Below are positions 1 through 8,237 of a DNA stretch of 64,000 nucleotides, in pieces. The number at the start of each line of letters is the position of its first letter. Position 1 is the stretch's first letter. The stretch comes from Pseudomonas sp. JM0905a (lineage in GTDB: Bacteria; Pseudomonadota; Gammaproteobacteria; Pseudomonadales; Pseudomonadaceae), in the NCBI RefSeq assembly GCF_014700075.1, contig NZ_JACXBU010000001.1, positions 248,001 through 312,000 on the forward strand, read 5' to 3'. A program made the translations under genes and the position numbers. The notes under the pieces are model-generated. The model had not been told where the DNA came from, did no database searches, and saw nothing but the letters and a program-made list of their open reading frames with translations.

Positions 1-522
1 GGCCTGGAGCGCGGCGTACTGCTGGGGCCGCTGGTGAGTGCCGGCCAGTACCAGAAGGTCGTGGGCATGATCGAACAGGGCAAGCAGGAGGCCAGCCTGC
101 TCACCGGCGGCAAGCGGCCCGCGCATCTGTCCCACGGCTACTTCATCGAGCCGGCGGTGTTCGACGAGCCGGCGGACAACAGCCGCATCTGGCGCGAGGA
201 AATCTTCGGCCCGGTGCTGTGCGTGAAGCGCTTCAAGACCGAAGCCGACGCCCTGCGCATGGCCAACGACAGCCGCTTCGGCCTGGCCGCCGCGGTGATG
301 AGCGCCGACCTGGACCGCGCCGCACGAGTGGCCAACGGCCTGCGCGCGGGCATCGTCTGGGTCAACTGCTCGCAACCGACCTTCACCCAGGCGCCCTGGG
401 GTGGGATGAAGCAGAGTGGCATCGGCCGGGAACTGGGCCGCTGGGGCCTGGAGAATTACCTGGAGGTGAAGCAGGTGACCGAGTACAGAAGCACCGAGCC
501 TTGGGGGTGGTACATCAAATGA
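1..522 (+). CDS. Aldehyde dehydrogenase, betaine-aldehyde type (C-terminal part)
   Basis: The reading frame is open from the first base, so this is the last 173 residues of a protein that begins outside the window. It should oxidise an aldehyde to an acid with NAD(P)+. Visible family marks are E-E-I-F-G-P-V-L, then N-C-S-Q-P-T-F near the end, and the terminal [12 protein letters not shown] followed by W-G-L-E-N-Y. That last block is typical of betaine-aldehyde/aminoaldehyde dehydrogenases. The catalytic Cys and Glu lie in the missing part, so substrate specificity is inferred only. A palindromic repeat starts 24 nt after the stop. Confidence 0.88.
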   Translation, partial: GLERGVLLGPLVSAGQYQKVVGMIEQGKQEASLLTGGKRPAHLSHGYFIEPAVFDEPADNSRIWREEIFGPVLCVKRFKTEADALRMANDSRFGLAAAVMSADLDRAARVANGLRAGIVWVNCSQPTFTQAPWGGMKQSGIGRELGRWGLENYLEVKQVTEYRSTEPWGWYIK

Positions 523-545
523 TCGAACGGGGTTGGTAGTTTTTT

Positions 546-643
546 TGTAGGGGCGATTTCAATCGCCAAGCAGGCCGAAGGGCTGCCGTGCCGATTCCCA
601 GGGGGCAGCTGCGCCGCCCTTGGCGAATGAATTCGCCCCTACA
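546..643. repeat. Palindromic repeat family A, full copy 1
   Basis: Outer arms TGTAGGGGCGA and TCGCCCCTACA are perfect inverted repeats. They enclose two short palindromes, GCGATTTCAATCGC and GCGAATGAATTCGC, separated by a GC-rich middle. The copy begins 24 nt after the aldehyde dehydrogenase stop. Its right edge overlaps the stop codon of the convergent PAS gene: TAG at 641-639 is part of the TGTAGGGG arm. Similar copies occur at ten other places in this window. Confidence 0.9.
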
Positions 644-1100
644 GGAACCGCGGACGACTCGTCTCTGCCAGCTGCCGCTTCAACCGCGCCACTTCGGTCA
701 TGTCGGTGATCACCAGGCACACGCGCTCCACCTTGCCACCTGCGGCGGCAAGGGGCAGGACGGTGAGGTTCTGGTACATGAAGTCCTCTTCGCCGGTGAT
801 CGGCCGGTAGTTGTCGAAGCGGATCAGGTAGGGCCGCTGCTCCCACAGGCTGAACGCGCGGGTGCCGAGTTGCAGCACGCTGTCCACCTTGCGCCGCAGC
901 CAGTTGCGGTCGATCTCCGGGAACAGTTCGAAGAAGTTCTTGCCATGTACCCGGTCGGGTCCGAGGCCTGAATGGTTTTCCATGAAGCTGTTCCACACCT
1001 CGACGTGGTACTGGCGGTCCAGGACCACCACGCCGACGTCCAGGCACTGGACGATATCGAGCAGCCAGTGGAGTTCCTTGAAATCGATCTGTGCCGGCAT
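639..1100 (-). CDS. Stand-alone PAS-domain protein
   Basis: This 153-residue protein is essentially one PAS sensory domain: the start D-I-V-Q-C-L-D-V-G-V-V-V-L-D and W-N-S-F-M are classic PAS signatures, and the closing L-V-I-T-D-M-T-E leads into a short coiled tail. There is no kinase, GGDEF or other output domain. It starts 4 nt after the stop of the response-regulator gene, so the two are surely co-transcribed and perhaps work as a pair. The ligand or cofactor cannot be read from the sequence. Its last codon and stop (CTG TAG) fall inside a palindromic repeat, so the C-terminus may have been trimmed or altered. Confidence 0.85.
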   Translation of the reverse strand: MPAQIDFKELHWLLDIVQCLDVGVVVLDRQYHVEVWNSFMENHSGLGPDRVHGKNFFELFPEIDRNWLRRKVDSVLQLGTRAFSLWEQRPYLIRFDNYRPITGEEDFMYQNLTVLPLAAAGGKVERVCLVITDMTEVARLKRQLAETSRPRFL

Positions 1101-1104
1101 GAGG

Positions 1105-2112
1105 TCAGTCCATCAGGTAGTGGATCTTCTGGGTCAGGCGCGCGATGGAGGTTTCGGTGAAGAGCAGCAGCAGGTCGAAGTGCAGGTTGTGGTCTTCGAT
1201 GGCATAGCTGATCTCCACGGCCAGCGTCTTGCGCCAGCGCCGGTTGTTGAGCTGGAACAGCCGTTCGATGGAGCTGTGCCGGCCGAGCAGTTGCGGGTGG
1301 CCCTGGGAGAAGCGCACATCGATTTGCTCGGCGATGCCGGCCAGGCAAGCGCCGATCAGGATGCTCGCCAGGTCCAGCTGGATCTCCGCCTCCTCGTTCT
1401 CGCCCTGGGGCCGACAGCCGAGCAGGCGCGCCACCTCGGCGCTCTCGGCATCGTGGAACAGCAGCAGCGCCTCGCCGGCGATGGACTCGCCGATGAAGCC
1501 CTGGCACACCGCCGACAGCCGTTCGCCGCGCTGGGCATCGGCCAGGGCCATGTGCAGCTCGCTGACTTCGAAGAGGTTGACGTTGGGCACCGGCAGCTGC
1601 ACGAACACACCGAGTACGCGGGCCAGCAGGGCGGCGGCGCGGCCCATGGCGACGTTGCTGACCTCGCGCAGGGCGTCACGGAAGTTCACCCGCAGGTCCG
1701 GGTCGGTGCGCACCGGGATGCCACTCAGCGGGCTGGTGGACGGCGCCGGGCGCAGCAGGCCCAGGCGGATCAGGGTTTCCCGCAGCTCGTCCGGATCGGC
1801 GGGCTTGCGGATGAAGGCCAGGGCGCCGAGTTCGTGAACGCGGCGCTGGGCTTCTTCCTGGATATCGCCGGAAATCACCACCACCCGGGACTTCAGGCCC
1901 TCGGCGCGGATGTGGCTGAGAACCTGGTAGCCATCCATCACCGGCATGGTCAGGTCCAGCAGGACCACCTGGCCCTGGCCCTGGCGTATCGCCTCAAGGG
2001 CTTCTTCGCCATTGCTCGCCTGGGTGATATGCACCGGCCAGTCCAACGGCAGCGCGCGAATTAACTGCTTGCGCGCCATCATCGAGTCGTCGCAGACGAG
2101 AAGGGGAATCAC
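1105..2112 (-). CDS. Response regulator with CheC/CheX-like output domain
   Basis: Residues 1-120 form a receiver domain. The acidic pair D8-D9, the phosphoacceptor D53 in L-L-D-L-T-M-P-V-M-D-G and the K-P switch near 104 are all visible. Residues 130-335 resemble the CheC/CheX family, which usually act as phosphatases of CheY-P or as chemotaxis adaptors. I chose the GTG at 2112, which begins directly at the receiver fold (V-I-P-L-L-V-C-D-D). The open frame extends 47 codons upstream but would run into the VOC gene and adds no domain sequence. It is followed at once by the PAS gene. A signalling role is likely; the cognate kinase is not nearby. Confidence 0.85.
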   Translation of the reverse strand: MIPLLVCDDSMMARKQLIRALPLDWPVHITQASNGEEALEAIRQGQGQVVLLDLTMPVMDGYQVLSHIRAEGLKSRVVVISGDIQEEAQRRVHELGALAFIRKPADPDELRETLIRLGLLRPAPSTSPLSGIPVRTDPDLRVNFRDALREVSNVAMGRAAALLARVLGVFVQLPVPNVNLFEVSELHMALADAQRGERLSAVCQGFIGESIAGEALLLFHDAESAEVARLLGCRPQGENEEAEIQLDLASILIGACLAGIAEQIDVRFSQGHPQLLGRHSSIERLFQLNNRRWRKTLAVEISYAIEDHNLHFDLLLLFTETSIARLTQKIHYLMD

Positions 2113-2200
2113 CTTGGGGGCACCGCGTGGAGAAAGCTGGGCTCTGGGCAAGCATAGACGCTGGCCGCGTGCCAGCCGGCACCTCGCGGCCAGCTTCCGA

Positions 2201-2566
2201 TCAGATGTTCTGTCCGATGCGCCAAAGGACACCACTGGGGTCGATGAGGACAAAGTCGCGCATCCGCCAGGGCTGGTCCTGGGGCGGCACCACCCGCAAA
2301 CCGTAGCGCTCGATCACGCCGGAGGCCTGCACGTGCTGCCACCAGGCTTCAACGTCCTTCACCTGCAAATGCATCATCAGGTTCTCCGCAAACTCCTTGG
2401 TGTAGAAGTTCTGGAGGAGGAAGGCGCAGTGGCCGTATCGGAAGTAACTGACCTCATCCGAAGTGCTGCACATTTCGAAGCCGAGGTCGCGATAGAAGTC
2501 CTTGCTCTGTGCGTAGTCCTTCGCCGGCACAAAGGCTTTGATCTCGATGGTGTCCAGTGTGCTCAT
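2201..2566 (-). CDS. VOC (glyoxalase/bleomycin-resistance) superfamily protein
   Basis: 121 residues with the paired beta-alpha-beta-beta-beta pattern of the vicinal oxygen chelate fold: I-K-A-F-V-P-A-K-D-Y-A-Q-S-K-D-F-Y at the start, M-M-H-L-Q-V-K-D-V in the middle and I-D-P-S-G-V-L-W-R-I at the end. Members bind a metal and act on varied small molecules or bind antibiotics; the substrate here is unknown. The start M-S-T-L-D-T-I-E at 2566 is preceded by GGGAAAG; a longer reading would add a non-conserved leader. Gene context does not suggest a function. Confidence 0.82.
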   Translation of the reverse strand: MSTLDTIEIKAFVPAKDYAQSKDFYRDLGFEMCSTSDEVSYFRYGHCAFLLQNFYTKEFAENLMMHLQVKDVEAWWQHVQASGVIERYGLRVVPPQDQPWRMRDFVLIDPSGVLWRIGQNI

Positions 2567-2642
2567 GGGGCTTTCCCTGACAGTAACGATGGGCAGGCGA
2601 TCACGGTGGAAACGGCCCTCTGACGGGGTCTGGAGCGGGATG

Positions 2643-3881
2643 CTATGCGAGCTCGTGGGGCTGCGAAAGCCAGCGCAGTACACCTTGTGCCGCCACTCGT
2701 CCGCTGGCGAAACAAGCGGTGAGCAGGTAGCCGCCAGTGGGCGCTTCCCAGTCGAGCATCTCGCCGGCGCAGAACACGCCCGGCAGTTGCCTGAGCATCA
2801 GGCCTTCATCCATCGCCTCGAAGGGCACGCCACCGGCCGAGCTGATCGCTTCGTCCAGCGGGCGCGCCCGTACCAGCGTCAGCGGCAGGGCCTTGATCAC
2901 GGCGGCCAGGCGCGCGGGGTCGAGGAAATCGTCCTTGGCCGACAGCTCCCGTAGCAGGCCGGCGCGGGCACCGTCGATGCCCAGCTGGCTGTGTAGGTGC
3001 TTGGCCATGGAGCGCGAACCGCGCGGGCGCGCCAGGGCCTTGGTGATCTTGTCCACAGAGTGGTTGGGCAACAGGTCCAGGTGCAGGGTGGCGCTGCCGG
3101 TGGCGTTGATTTGCTCGCGGATAGCGGCGGAAAGGGCGTAGATCAGACTGCCTTCCACGCCGTTGGCGGTCAGCACGAATTCACCCAGGCGCGGTGCCTG
3201 GTCACCCAGGCGAATGGCCGTCGACTTGATCGGCGCGCCGGCGAATTTCTCTTGCAGCAGCGGGCTCCAGCCTTCCACGTCGAAACCGCAGTTGCTGGGC
3301 TGCAGCGGCGCGATGGCCACGCCGCGCTGTTCCAGCAGCGGCACCCAGGCGCCGTCCGATCCCAGCCGTGCCCAGCTGCCACCGCCGAGCGCCAGCACGC
3401 AGGCGTCGGCACGGACGTTCGTTTCACCGGCAGGCGTTGCAATGCGCAGGGCGCCGTCCTCGGCCCAGCCGAGCCAGCGGCTGCGGGTGTGGATGACCAC
3501 GCCCTGCTCGCGCAGGCGCTTGAGCCAGGCGCGCAGCAGCGGCGCGGCTTTCATGTCGGTGGGGAAGACCCGTCCCGAGGTGCCGACGAAGGTGTCGATG
3601 CCCAGGCCGTGAATCCAGGTGCACAACTCGTCGGCGCCGAACCCCTCCAGCAACGCGCCCACCTCTTCGCGGCGTACACCGTAGCGGCCGACGAAAGGGG
3701 CCTTCGCTTCCGAATGGGTGATATTCATCCCGCCCACGCCGGCCAGCAGGAACTTGCGTCCCACCGAGGGCATGGCATCGAACAACTCCACCCGCGCGCC
3801 GCCCTGGGCCAGGACTTCGGCGGCCATCAGGCCAGCGGGGCCACCGCCGATGACGGCGACGAAGGGGGAGGAGTCGTTCAT
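2643..3881 (-). CDS. NAD(P)/FAD-dependent oxidoreductase, HI0933/YhiN-like flavoprotein
   Basis: 412 residues. The N-terminus V-A-V-I-G-G-G-P-A-G-L-M-A-A-E is a Rossmann FAD-binding motif, followed by V-G-R-K-F-L-L-A-G-V-G-G-M-N-I-T-H, diagnostic of the HI0933-like flavoprotein family (TIGR03862 subgroup). The C-terminal G-V-F-C-A-G-E-M-L-D-W-E-A-P-T-G-G-Y closes the FAD domain. The biochemical reaction of the family is poorly known; some relatives reduce or modify nucleotide-linked or quinone substrates. The ATG at 3881 begins directly at the FAD motif; the open frame upstream is repeat sequence. Confidence 0.9.
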   Translation of the reverse strand: MNDSSPFVAVIGGGPAGLMAAEVLAQGGARVELFDAMPSVGRKFLLAGVGGMNITHSEAKAPFVGRYGVRREEVGALLEGFGADELCTWIHGLGIDTFVGTSGRVFPTDMKAAPLLRAWLKRLREQGVVIHTRSRWLGWAEDGALRIATPAGETNVRADACVLALGGGSWARLGSDGAWVPLLEQRGVAIAPLQPSNCGFDVEGWSPLLQEKFAGAPIKSTAIRLGDQAPRLGEFVLTANGVEGSLIYALSAAIREQINATGSATLHLDLLPNHSVDKITKALARPRGSRSMAKHLHSQLGIDGARAGLLRELSAKDDFLDPARLAAVIKALPLTLVRARPLDEAISSAGGVPFEAMDEGLMLRQLPGVFCAGEMLDWEAPTGGYLLTACFASGRVAAQGVLRWLSQPHELA

Positions 3882-3931
3882 GGGAATGAGTCGGGGCGGG
3901 AAATGGAGGAGGGCGCATTCTACTGCACTGG

Positions 3932-3975
3932 AGGGCAGGCCTGCGGCCTGCTTGGCGATTGAAATCGCCCCTACA
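3932..3975. repeat. Palindromic repeat family A, half copy 2
   Basis: Contains a GC-rich hairpin (GGCAGGCC/GGCCTGC) followed by GCGATTGAAATCGC and CCCCTACA, that is, one half of the full element. It is the only copy in the window that lies upstream of a gene rather than just behind a stop codon. Confidence 0.75.
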
Positions 3976-4009
3976 GGAAACCCACCGTGCCTTGATCCTC
4001 TGTGGACTG

Positions 4010-4124
4010 CCCCCTCTCCCTCTGGGGTGAAGAGGCATGTTTTCGGAAGCACTGCTTCCGTTGCCGATGAACGCTGGAGCGCGAAGCGATCCGGCCGGGG
4101 CGCAAAGCGGGGTTGGGGTGAGGG
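4010..4124. repeat. Repeat family B with embedded core, copy 1
   Basis: Starts CCCCCTCTCCCTCTGGGGTG and ends GGTTGGGGTGAGGG, flanking a core of about 85 nt that contains the hairpin GGAAGCactGCTTCC and the strings GCGAAGCGATC and GGGGCGCAAAGCG. The same core recurs at 14020-14219 (opposite orientation) and at 48008-48131. The stretch 3882-4180 holds only this element and the family A half copy; I see no gene in it. Confidence 0.8.
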
Positions 4125-4180
4125 AAGCAGGAATGGCAAGGCGCCGGATATTCGTAGGGAGGACTGAGCCGGTGAGCGAC

Positions 4181-5104
4181 TCACTGCCCCAATCCCATCT
4201 CCCGCCATACCTTGTCGGCGCTGTGATGGAGGATGCCGTGGCGCCGGGCCAGGGCGGCGCGGTCCTTGTCGTAGCCGCCGCCGATCACCCCCACTACCGG
4301 GATTTCGCGCCCCAGGCAATGGCGGATCACCCGCTCATCGCGCTCGGCCACGCCGGCATCGGTGAGTTGCAGGTAGCCGAGGGCATCGTCCTTGTGCACA
4401 TCCACGCCGGCGTCGTAGAGCACCAGGTCCGGCTGGTAGAGCGGCAGCAGGTAGTTCAGCGCGTCGTCCACCACCTGCAGGTAATCGGCATCGCCCATGC
4501 CCATCGGCAGGGGGATGTCCCAATCGCTCTCGGCCTTGCGCGCGGGGAAGTTCTTCTCGCAGTGCAGGGAGACGGTGATGGCTTCCGGGGTATCGGCCAG
4601 CAAGCGCGCGGTGCCGTCGCCCTGGTGCACGTCGCAGTCGAAGACCAGCACTCGCTGCACCTTGCCCGCCTCCAGCAGGTAGCGGCTGATCACCGCCAGG
4701 TCGTTGAAGATGCAGAAGCCCGCCGCATGGTCGAAGTGCGCATGGTGGGTGCCACCGGCCAGGTGGCAGGCCAGGCCGTGCTTGAGCGCCAGGTCGGCGG
4801 CCAGCAACGAACCGCCCACGGCGCGCACGGTGCGCCGTGCCAGTGCTTCGCTCCAGGGCAGACCGAGGCGGCGCTGTTCCTCGCGGCCCAGGTCCCCGTC
4901 GAGGAAACGCCGGATGTAACGGGGGCAATGGGCGAGCGCGAGCACCTCGGGCGGGCAGATGTCCGGGCGGTGCAGGCGCGCGTCGGTGGTCAGACCGCTG
5001 TCCAGCAGGTGCTCGTAGAGCAGGCGGAACTTCTCCATGGGAAAACGGTGCTCCGCCGGGAAGGGCGGGCTGTAGTCGTCGTGGTAGACCAGCGGCAGGA
5101 ACAT
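4181..5104 (-). CDS. Histone deacetylase family (acetoin utilisation/AcuC-like) hydrolase
   Basis: 307 residues of an arginase/deacetylase-fold zinc hydrolase. The active-site strings are all present: G-G-T-H-H-A-H (charge-relay histidines), F-D-C-D-V-H-Q-G-D-G (zinc Asp and His), Y-D-A-G-V-D-V-H (zinc Asp) and the I-G-G-G-Y loop bearing the transition-state Tyr. Bacterial members deacetylate small acetylated amines or protein lysines; the true substrate is unknown. It is transcribed away from the GNAT acetyltransferase gene 70 nt distant, so a deacetylase and an acetyltransferase are divergent neighbours, which may be coincidence. Confidence 0.92.
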   Translation of the reverse strand: MFLPLVYHDDYSPPFPAEHRFPMEKFRLLYEHLLDSGLTTDARLHRPDICPPEVLALAHCPRYIRRFLDGDLGREEQRRLGLPWSEALARRTVRAVGGSLLAADLALKHGLACHLAGGTHHAHFDHAAGFCIFNDLAVISRYLLEAGKVQRVLVFDCDVHQGDGTARLLADTPEAITVSLHCEKNFPARKAESDWDIPLPMGMGDADYLQVVDDALNYLLPLYQPDLVLYDAGVDVHKDDALGYLQLTDAGVAERDERVIRHCLGREIPVVGVIGGGYDKDRAALARRHGILHHSADKVWREMGLGQ

Positions 5105-5174
5105 CGATCGGCACTCGGGGCGGGACGCAGCGCAGTATTATGAGGCCTTCGAGCCAGGTTCAAGAGTAAGCCCC

Positions 5175-5735
5175 GTGCCCCCGATCGAACTGCATACCCC
5201 GCGCTTGCACCTGCGTGCCTGGCGTGACGATGACCTGACGGCCTTCGCCGAACTCAATGCCGACCCCGAGGTGATGCGGCATTTTCCCGCCTGTATGAAC
5301 CGCGAGCAAAGCGATGCCCTGGCGGCCCGCATCCATCAGCACACCCAGCAGTTCGGTTTCGGCCATTGGGTGGTCGAGCACCGCGGGGACGGCGGCTTTG
5401 TCGGCGTGGTCGGCCTGCAGAACGTGAATTTCGACCAGCACTTCACCCCGGCGGTGGAAATCGGCTGGCGCCTGATGCATCGCTATTGGGGGCAGGGCCT
5501 GGCCAGCGAGGCGGCGCAGGCGGCCCTGGCGTTCGGCTTCGAATCCATGCAATTGACGGAGATCGTGGCGTTCACCGTGCCGGGCAACCTGCGTTCCCAG
5601 GCGGTAATGACGCGAATCGGGATGCAGCGCGACCTGCAGGGCGACTTCGAGCATCCGCTCCTGCCCGAGGGGCATCCGCTGCGCCTTCATCTGCTTTACC
5701 GCCTGGGCCGCGCTGAATGGGAAGCCTTGCGATGA
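5175..5735 (+). CDS. GNAT-family N-acetyltransferase, RimJ/RimL-like
   Basis: 186 residues matching the RimJ/RimL branch: start L-H-T-P-R-L-H-L-R-A-W, central E-I-G-W-R-L-M-H-R-Y-W-G-Q-G-L-A-S-E (acetyl-CoA pyrophosphate loop) and N-L-R-S-Q-A-V-M-T-R-I-G-M. It should transfer acetyl from acetyl-CoA to an amine on a protein or small molecule, target unknown. GTG start at 5175. The stop overlaps the next start by 4 nt (ATGA), so it is translationally coupled to the SagB-type gene. Confidence 0.9.
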   Translation: MPPIELHTPRLHLRAWRDDDLTAFAELNADPEVMRHFPACMNREQSDALAARIHQHTQQFGFGHWVVEHRGDGGFVGVVGLQNVNFDQHFTPAVEIGWRLMHRYWGQGLASEAAQAALAFGFESMQLTEIVAFTVPGNLRSQAVMTRIGMQRDLQGDFEHPLLPEGHPLRLHLLYRLGRAEWEALR

Positions 5736-7336
5736 GCGATGCCGTACGTGCCTACCACGAGCTCAGCAAACACCGCCCGGACCGCTTCGCGCCGGGGCCC
5801 GGCCAGCTCGACTGGGCGACCCAGCCGGCGCCCTTCCGCCGCTACGCCGGGGCGCGTGTGCTGGAGTTGTGGCATCGCCCGCTGGAAGAAACGCCGGGCT
5901 ACGACGCGGTCTTCGCTGCCCCGGTCGGCGCGCCGGCGCCCCTGAACCGCGCGAGCCTGTCGCAACTGCTGTACGACAGCCTGGCCATTTCCGCCTGGAA
6001 GGAGTCGGGTGCGAGCCGCTGGGCGCTGCGGGTCAACCCGTCCTCCGGCAACCTGCATCCCACCGAGGCCTACCTGCTGCTGCCGGCGGGCGCAGTGGAG
6101 GAGGGCGCCCTGCTGGCCCACTACGCCCCGGACGCCCATGGGCTGGAAATCCGCAGCGAGTTGCCGGCGCCCCTGGCCGAGCAGTTGTCCACAGCGCTGC
6201 CGGCGGGTGGCTTCCTGCTGGGGCTCGCCAGCATTCCCTGGCGCGAAGCCTGGAAGTACGGCGAGCGCGCCTACCGCTATTGCCAGCACGACCTGGGTCA
6301 TGCCCTGGCGGCACTGGCCATCGCCGCCAGCGCCCTGGGCTGGCAGGTGCGGGTGATGGGCGGAGTCGCTGAAGAAACCCTGGATGCCCTGCTGGGGCTG
6401 GACCGGCCCGGCTTCGTCGAGCGCGAGTATGCCGATGTGCTGCTGTGGATAGGCCCGGCACAGGAACGGGAGTTCGCCCTTGGCCAGCCGCTGCTGGATG
6501 GCCTCGCCGCCCTGGAGCTGCATGGCACACCGAATCGCCTGTCCCGCGAGCAGCGCCACTGGCCCGAACTGGAGCGAGTCCACGAACTCTGCCGGGCTCC
6601 GCGCCTGCCGCCGGCCGACTGGCGCGCAGCCGAGGCCCGCGCGGTTGTGGATAACCCCGGACTGCCGTTGCGCCCGCTGCTGCATCGCCGGCGCAGCGCG
6701 CAGTCCATGGATGGCCGCAGCGGTATCCAGGCGGACCTGTTGCTGGCCTGGCTGCGCCGCCTGATGCCGGAGAATTCGCCGGTGCCCTTCGCCAGCCTTG
6801 GCGATGCGCGGGTCGACCTGCTGCTGTTCGTCCATCGCGTCCAGGGCATGGCGCCGGGCCTCTACTGGCTGGCACGCGGGGCCGCTGCGGAAAGCGAGCT
6901 GCCCCAGGGCCTGCGCGAGGATTTCCTTTGGCAGCGGGCCAGCGACGAGCTGCCGCTGTACCGCCTGCTGGAAGGCGATGCCCGTGGCCTGGCGGGCTTT
7001 CTGTCCTGCGGCCAGGACATCGCCGCGGACGGCTGCGTTGCGGTGGCCATGCTCGCCCGCTTCGAGGCTGCCCTGGAACGGGGCGCCTGGCTCTACCCGC
7101 GGCTTTACTGGGAGTGCGGGCAGATCGGCCAGTTGCTCTACCTGGAAGCCGAGGCCGCCGGGATATCGGGGACCGGCATCGGCTGCTACTTCGACGATTC
7201 GGTGCATGAATTGCTGGAAATGGCCGACAGTCGCTGGCAAAGCCTTTACCATTTCACCATTGGCCGCGCGCTGTGGGACGAGCGCCTGACGACGCTGCCG
7301 GCCTATCCCGAACGACGAAGACCGCCCCGGCCATGA
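5732..7336 (+). CDS. SagB/ThcOx-type dehydrogenase with two nitroreductase-like halves
   Basis: 534 residues. The first half contains W-A-L-R-V-N-P-S-S-G-N-L-H-P-T-E-A-Y, the SagB/ThcOx FMN-binding signature. The second half repeats a nitroreductase-like region (G-L-Y-W-L-A-R-G, then Y-W-E-C-G-Q-I-G-Q-L-L-Y-L-E-A, then G-I-G-C-Y-F-D-D). SagB enzymes usually oxidise azolines in peptide natural products, but no precursor peptide, cyclodehydratase (SagC/D) or transporter is present, so this belongs to the stand-alone long branch of unknown substrate. The start ATG at 5732 overlaps the GNAT stop; tesB follows 31 nt after. Confidence 0.82.
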   Translation: MSDAVRAYHELSKHRPDRFAPGPGQLDWATQPAPFRRYAGARVLELWHRPLEETPGYDAVFAAPVGAPAPLNRASLSQLLYDSLAISAWKESGASRWALRVNPSSGNLHPTEAYLLLPAGAVEEGALLAHYAPDAHGLEIRSELPAPLAEQLSTALPAGGFLLGLASIPWREAWKYGERAYRYCQHDLGHALAALAIAASALGWQVRVMGGVAEETLDALLGLDRPGFVEREYADVLLWIGPAQEREFALGQPLLDGLAALELHGTPNRLSREQRHWPELERVHELCRAPRLPPADWRAAEARAVVDNPGLPLRPLLHRRRSAQSMDGRSGIQADLLLAWLRRLMPENSPVPFASLGDARVDLLLFVHRVQGMAPGLYWLARGAAAESELPQGLREDFLWQRASDELPLYRLLEGDARGLAGFLSCGQDIAADGCVAVAMLARFEAALERGAWLYPRLYWECGQIGQLLYLEAEAAGISGTGIGCYFDDSVHELLEMADSRWQSLYHFTIGRALWDERLTTLPAYPERRRPPRP

Positions 7337-7367
7337 CCGGAGCGGCAGCCTTGCAGAGGAGAACTCC

Positions 7368-8237
7368 ATGACCCAGGTGCTCGATGAGCTGGTCGCGCTG
7401 CTGAGCCTCGAATCCATCGAAGAGAACCTGTTCCGTGGCGTCAGCCAGGACCTCGGTTTCCGCCAACTGTTCGGCGGCCAGGTGCTTGGCCAGTCGCTCT
7501 CCGCCGCCAGTCAGACGGTCGAGTCCGAGCGCCATGTGCACTCCCTCCACGGTTACTTTCTGCGCCCCGGCGATGCCACCCTGCCGGTGGTCTACTCGGT
7601 GGAGCGGGTGCGTGATGGTGGCAGCTTCAGCACCCGCCGCGTCACGGCCATCCAGAAGGGGCAGCAGATCTTCACCTGCAGTGCGTCCTTCCAGCAGGAC
7701 GAAGAAGGCTTCGAGCATCAGCTGACCATGCCTGAGGTACCGGGGCCGGAGAACCTGCCGAGCGAGCAGGAACTCGCTCGGCAGAATGCGCACCTGCTGT
7801 CGGAGCGTATACGCGACAAGCTCCTTTGTGCCAAGCCCATCGAGATTCGCCCGGTCAGCGCGGAAAACCCGTTCGACCCGCGTCCGGGGGAGCCGATCAA
7901 GTACGTCTGGTTCCGCGCCGACGGCAGCCTTCCGGACATCCCGGCGATCCACAAGTACATCCTCGCCTACGCCTCGGACTTCGGCTTGCTGACCACGTCC
8001 ATGCTCCCCCACGGTGTGTCGGTGTGGCAGAAATTCATGCAGGTGGCCAGCCTCGATCATGCCCTGTGGTTCCACCGCGACCTGCGCGCGGATGACTGGT
8101 TGCTCTACTCCATGGACAGCCCCTGGGCTGGCAATTCCCGTGGCTTCTCCCGCGGCAGCATCTTCAACCGCGCCGGCCAGTTGGTGGCCTCGGTGGCCCA
8201 GGAAGGCCTGACCCGCCTGCGCGAGGATTGGAAGTGA
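7368..8237 (+). CDS. tesB: Acyl-CoA thioesterase II
   Basis: 289 residues, the family's usual length, with two hotdog domains. It hydrolyses acyl-CoA esters to free acid and CoA. The three catalytic positions can be followed in the C-terminal half: Asp in A-S-L-D-H-A-L-W-F-H-R, the Ser/Thr region S-P-W-A-G-N-S-R-G and Gln in V-A-S-V-A-Q-E-G-L. GAGGAG lies 6 nt before the ATG. Its TGA overlaps the GTG of the HAD gene. It follows the GNAT/SagB pair, so four genes probably form one transcript. Confidence 0.95.
   Translation: MTQVLDELVALLSLESIEENLFRGVSQDLGFRQLFGGQVLGQSLSAASQTVESERHVHSLHGYFLRPGDATLPVVYSVERVRDGGSFSTRRVTAIQKGQQIFTCSASFQQDEEGFEHQLTMPEVPGPENLPSEQELARQNAHLLSERIRDKLLCAKPIEIRPVSAENPFDPRPGEPIKYVWFRADGSLPDIPAIHKYILAYASDFGLLTTSMLPHGVSVWQKFMQVASLDHALWFHRDLRADDWLLYSMDSPWAGNSRGFSRGSIFNRAGQLVASVAQEGLTRLREDWK

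Noticed and set aside
5732-7336. RiPP (azoline peptide) gene cluster around the SagB-type gene
   Set aside because: No precursor peptide, YcaO/SagC-SagD or exporter gene in the surrounding 10 kb.
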